A stretch of 64,000 bases of DNA from Streptomyces sp. NBC_01717 (GTDB lineage: Bacteria; Actinomycetota; Actinomycetes; Streptomycetales; Streptomycetaceae), in the NCBI RefSeq assembly GCF_036248255.1, contig NZ_CP109179.1:372001-436000 (forward strand). Reading direction: 5' to 3'. The notes beneath the pieces were generated by a model, which saw only the letters and a list, made by a program, of their open reading frames with translations, did not search any database and was not told the origin of the DNA. This document shows positions 62,890-64,000 of the stretch, piece after piece. The translations under genes were made by a program, and so were the position numbers. Position 1 is the stretch's first letter; each line of letters opens with the position of its first letter.

Positions 62890-63345
62890 GTGAGGCGGTG
62901 AGTGCCGAAAACGCCCAATGCCGGCCGGTCGCGGCCAGGCGACTGTTCTTGATCCGGCGCTGACTGACGCATCTACTCTTCCCTGATTCGCGGGTCACGG
63001 GAGCGCTTCCGGCGTACGCCTTCAGATCCTGGCCTGTTTCGAACCTGGTGCGATCATCCACCGATCTCGGCGAGCATCCGGGCGCCGGTGAGCACGGCAA
63101 GGCCGGGAAGACTCGTGATGACCTCTGCGTCGGGATGCTGAAGGAAGCGCTCTTCCGTTCACGCGCGAGATCGTCGCAGGCCCGGCAAGCCGCATCGAGC
63201 TGGGCGAGTAGCGCGCTGTTTGGCGCCCCATCGCCTTCTCCACCAGGGGCGGTTGGTGAAGCTGGGCCTGGCGGAACACGGCGAAGGGACGGATGGTTTC
63301 GGCCTCGACCCAACGCTGGCGACCGGCCCGCGTGATGGCACTCTT
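62890..63345 (-). pseudogene. IS110-family transposase remnant
   Basis: Two minus-strand frames joined give the C-terminal half of an IS110 transposase: SAITRAGRQRW, ALLAQLDAACRACDDLA, DDRTRF-TGQDLKAYAGSAPV and SGKSRCVSQRRIKN, then HWAFSALTAS. One frameshift and a damaged central part (where the helix-hairpin-helix PGLG region should be) are visible. Both the DEDD N-terminal domain and the last residues are missing. It abuts an MFS remnant, suggesting that the insertion or a deletion broke that gene. Confidence 0.75.
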
Positions 63346-63499
63346 CAGTCGGTTCGAAGCGGAGGTACCGGAATCCTCCCTGCCGCTACATGGCGGGAGG
63401 TCCTGGAAGTCGTAACGAAGGCAGACCGGTTCGGCCTCCTCGCCACCAGCCTGGGCGGTCGCGCCCTGTGGGCCGCCGTACACAAGGCGGTCCCCGCGA

Positions 63500-64000
63500 C
63501 GGGCGAGCGGCGGCGGGCGATCGGTGTGCGGCTGGTCGTAGGACGCCTGGCGGGGCAGGTGGCCAAGGGGCGCGCAGGGCCCGGGTGTGGGCGGGCATGG
63601 TGACGGCGGCGAGGATGCCGGCCCGTCCAGCGTAGGTAGAGCGCCAGCTGAGGTGGTCGACCAGCGTGGCTGTGAAGGGTGCGAAGACGGTGCTGGCGAG
63701 GGTGACGGTCGTCAGAGCGCGGACGCGATCCGGGCCCCACCAGTGGGTCAGAGCCTCGAAGGCGGGCTGGTAGAAGGTGGCGGCCATGGCGACGCCGGCC
63801 ATGAGCCAGGCGGCCATGAACACGTACAGGTTGGGGGCCCGGCGAAATTGACGAGCAGTGGCAGGGCGATGCGGGCGACGTCCAGCGGCTGCGACCAGAT
63901 CGGCGAAGGCCTGCGCCGAGAGCCTCAGGTCACCAGCCGACTCACCCTCACCGCGCGGTACGCCGATCGCAGTTCCACCACGCGCACACGCACACAGCCG
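63500..64000 (-). pseudogene. MFS transporter remnant at the window edge
   Basis: One minus-strand frame, open to the right edge, contains APNLYVFMAAWLMAGVAMAA, TFYQPAFEALTHWWGPDRVR and a helix with ADHLSW-like TLVDHLSWRSTY. These are typical of a family of Streptomyces MFS transporters. Short internal deletions relative to the family are seen (after TTVTL), and the sequence loses sense near 63,560. The preceding 100 bp at the edge do not look like transporter sequence. It is probably a decayed fragment. Confidence 0.5.

Overview
The window looks like a Streptomyces chromosome, probably an accessory arm. Coding DNA is about 70% GC with strong third-position GC bias. It carries a conservon pair, a SpoIIE/GAF/HATPase regulator, an actinomycete-type replication cassette, and many decayed genes and IS remnants. 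No rRNA, CRISPR array or intact tRNA was seen.

Layout. (1) 1-14,691 (-): the first 4,897 codons of one giant ORF that runs off the left edge. A helical/hydrophobic head and a low-complexity linker are followed by three tandem modules of about 1,655 residues (the third cut by the window). Each module carries a His...Cys domain of the kind found in actinobacterial 'lonely Cys' giants. (2) 15.2-18.2 kb (+): a small replication cassette (a Prim-Pol remnant, a D5/P4-type SF3 helicase-primase and a small ORF) behind AT-rich DNA with short direct repeats; no integrase is visible. (3) 18.2-20.8 kb (-): a decayed ISL3 transposase where the rest of a conservon would lie, then cvnB-like and cvnA-like genes. 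(4) 21.4-39.6 kb (-): a two-gene Tc (ABC) toxin locus, with a 2,680-aa TcB-TcC (SpvB/RHS) fusion upstream of a 3,343-aa TcA-like protein. The gap between them holds a diverged 101-bp second copy of the RHS toxin tail. (5) 39.8-41.7 kb: gene debris plus one small membrane protein gene.

(6) 41.7-55.9 kb: a small biosynthetic locus for what is probably an amino-acid-derived or dipeptide metabolite. It has an ACT-less SerA, a LuxR regulator, a LysE exporter, a diaminopimelate decarboxylase (lysine-forming) and a cystathionine gamma-synthase-fold PLP enzyme. It continues with a heme-oxygenase-like diiron oxidase (HDO, BesC-like), two ATP-grasp ligases flanking an MFS exporter, a SAM methyltransferase and an isochorismatase-fold hydrolase. 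HDO, PLP enzyme and ATP-grasp recall the bes (beta-ethynylserine) pathway, but no radical halogenase (BesD) is present. My working model is that lysine from LysA is oxidatively fragmented by the HDO, processed by the PLP enzyme, ligated by the ATP-grasp enzymes, methylated and exported. Broken pieces of serA, sbnB (2,3-diaminopropionate synthesis) and a nitroreductase suggest an older, larger version of the locus.

(7) 55.9-64.0 kb: a tRNA-Ser 3' remnant; two roughly 95-bp direct repeats around a secreted allene-oxide-cyclase-barrel protein; a secreted HNH (DUF1524) nuclease; a frameshifted unknown gene; a PAS-GAF-SpoIIE-HATPase protein whose phosphatase motifs are degenerate; a cluster of hairpins; a cytoplasmic alpha/beta hydrolase; and remnants of an IS110 transposase and an MFS transporter running to the right edge.
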